From positions 1 to 5,744 of the forward strand of contig DATANR010000222.1 of the NCBI GenBank assembly GCA_036266155.1: DNA of 5,744 nucleotides. The letters run 5' to 3'. The translations under genes were made by a program, and so were the position numbers. Within the stretch, counting starts at the first letter, position 1, and every line of letters starts with the position of its first letter. Below, piece by piece: positions 5,744 to 5,744 of this stretch. The notes below the pieces were generated by a model that ran no database searches, had not been told where the DNA came from, and saw only the letters and a program-made list of their open reading frames with translations. This stretch comes from SIAJ01 sp036266155 (lineage in GTDB: Bacteria > Planctomycetota > Planctomycetia > Gemmatales > Gemmataceae).

Positions 5744-5744
5744 G

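Overview
The window looks like part of a Planctomycetota chromosome, most like the Gemmata-type lineages. The evidence is the GC-rich sequence, a DUF1559 protein with a prepilin-type N-terminus (a family greatly expanded in planctomycetes), a small carboxypeptidase-regulatory-like lipoprotein beside it, and a two-part secreted alpha/beta hydrolase of a kind I associate with this phylum. The assignment rests on family recognition, not on a marker RNA.

Left part (1-3105): two genes for secreted proteins diverge from a 117-base gap. Leftward runs a large acetyl-xylan-esterase-like hydrolase that leaves the window at base 1 after 628 codons with no stop. Its first hydrolase domain lacks a serine at the nucleophile elbow, and a second hydrolase-like unit begins near residue 530. 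Rightward runs a Ca2+-dependent phosphatidylinositol phospholipase C homologue (PI-PLC-C1 type), complete at 367 aa. The gap is almost filled by one near-perfect 67-base palindrome with short outer arms. Those arms place the same TAGACTAT octamer facing outward just before each gene, which may serve as paired -10 elements.

Middle (3106-4780): the phospholipase gene converges on a leftward pair, a 150-aa transthyretin/Cna-B-like lipoprotein (4633-4181) followed after 58 bases by a 321-aa DUF1559 pseudopilin-like protein (4122-3157). A strong GC hairpin sits between the convergent stop codons. A sigma70-like promoter lies upstream of the lipoprotein gene, so the pair is probably its own transcription unit.

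Right part (4781-5744): ftsY, the signal recognition particle receptor GTPase, is complete and leftward. Just upstream of its start, running to the window edge, is a G-rich run of seven degenerate heptamers close to TAGGGTA that resembles telomeric repeats, could form a G-quadruplex, and occupies the place where a ribosome binding site would be.

The genes share an envelope and export theme: four exported or membrane-anchored products and the receptor that brings ribosomes to the membrane. Apart from the lipoprotein/DUF1559 pair, nothing shows that they form one pathway. I do not see a clear new multi-gene system. The most unusual signals are the palindrome that forms the divergent promoter region, the heptamer array at ftsY, and the serine-less hydrolase domain. 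No tRNA, rRNA, CRISPR array, transposase or riboswitch was recognised.
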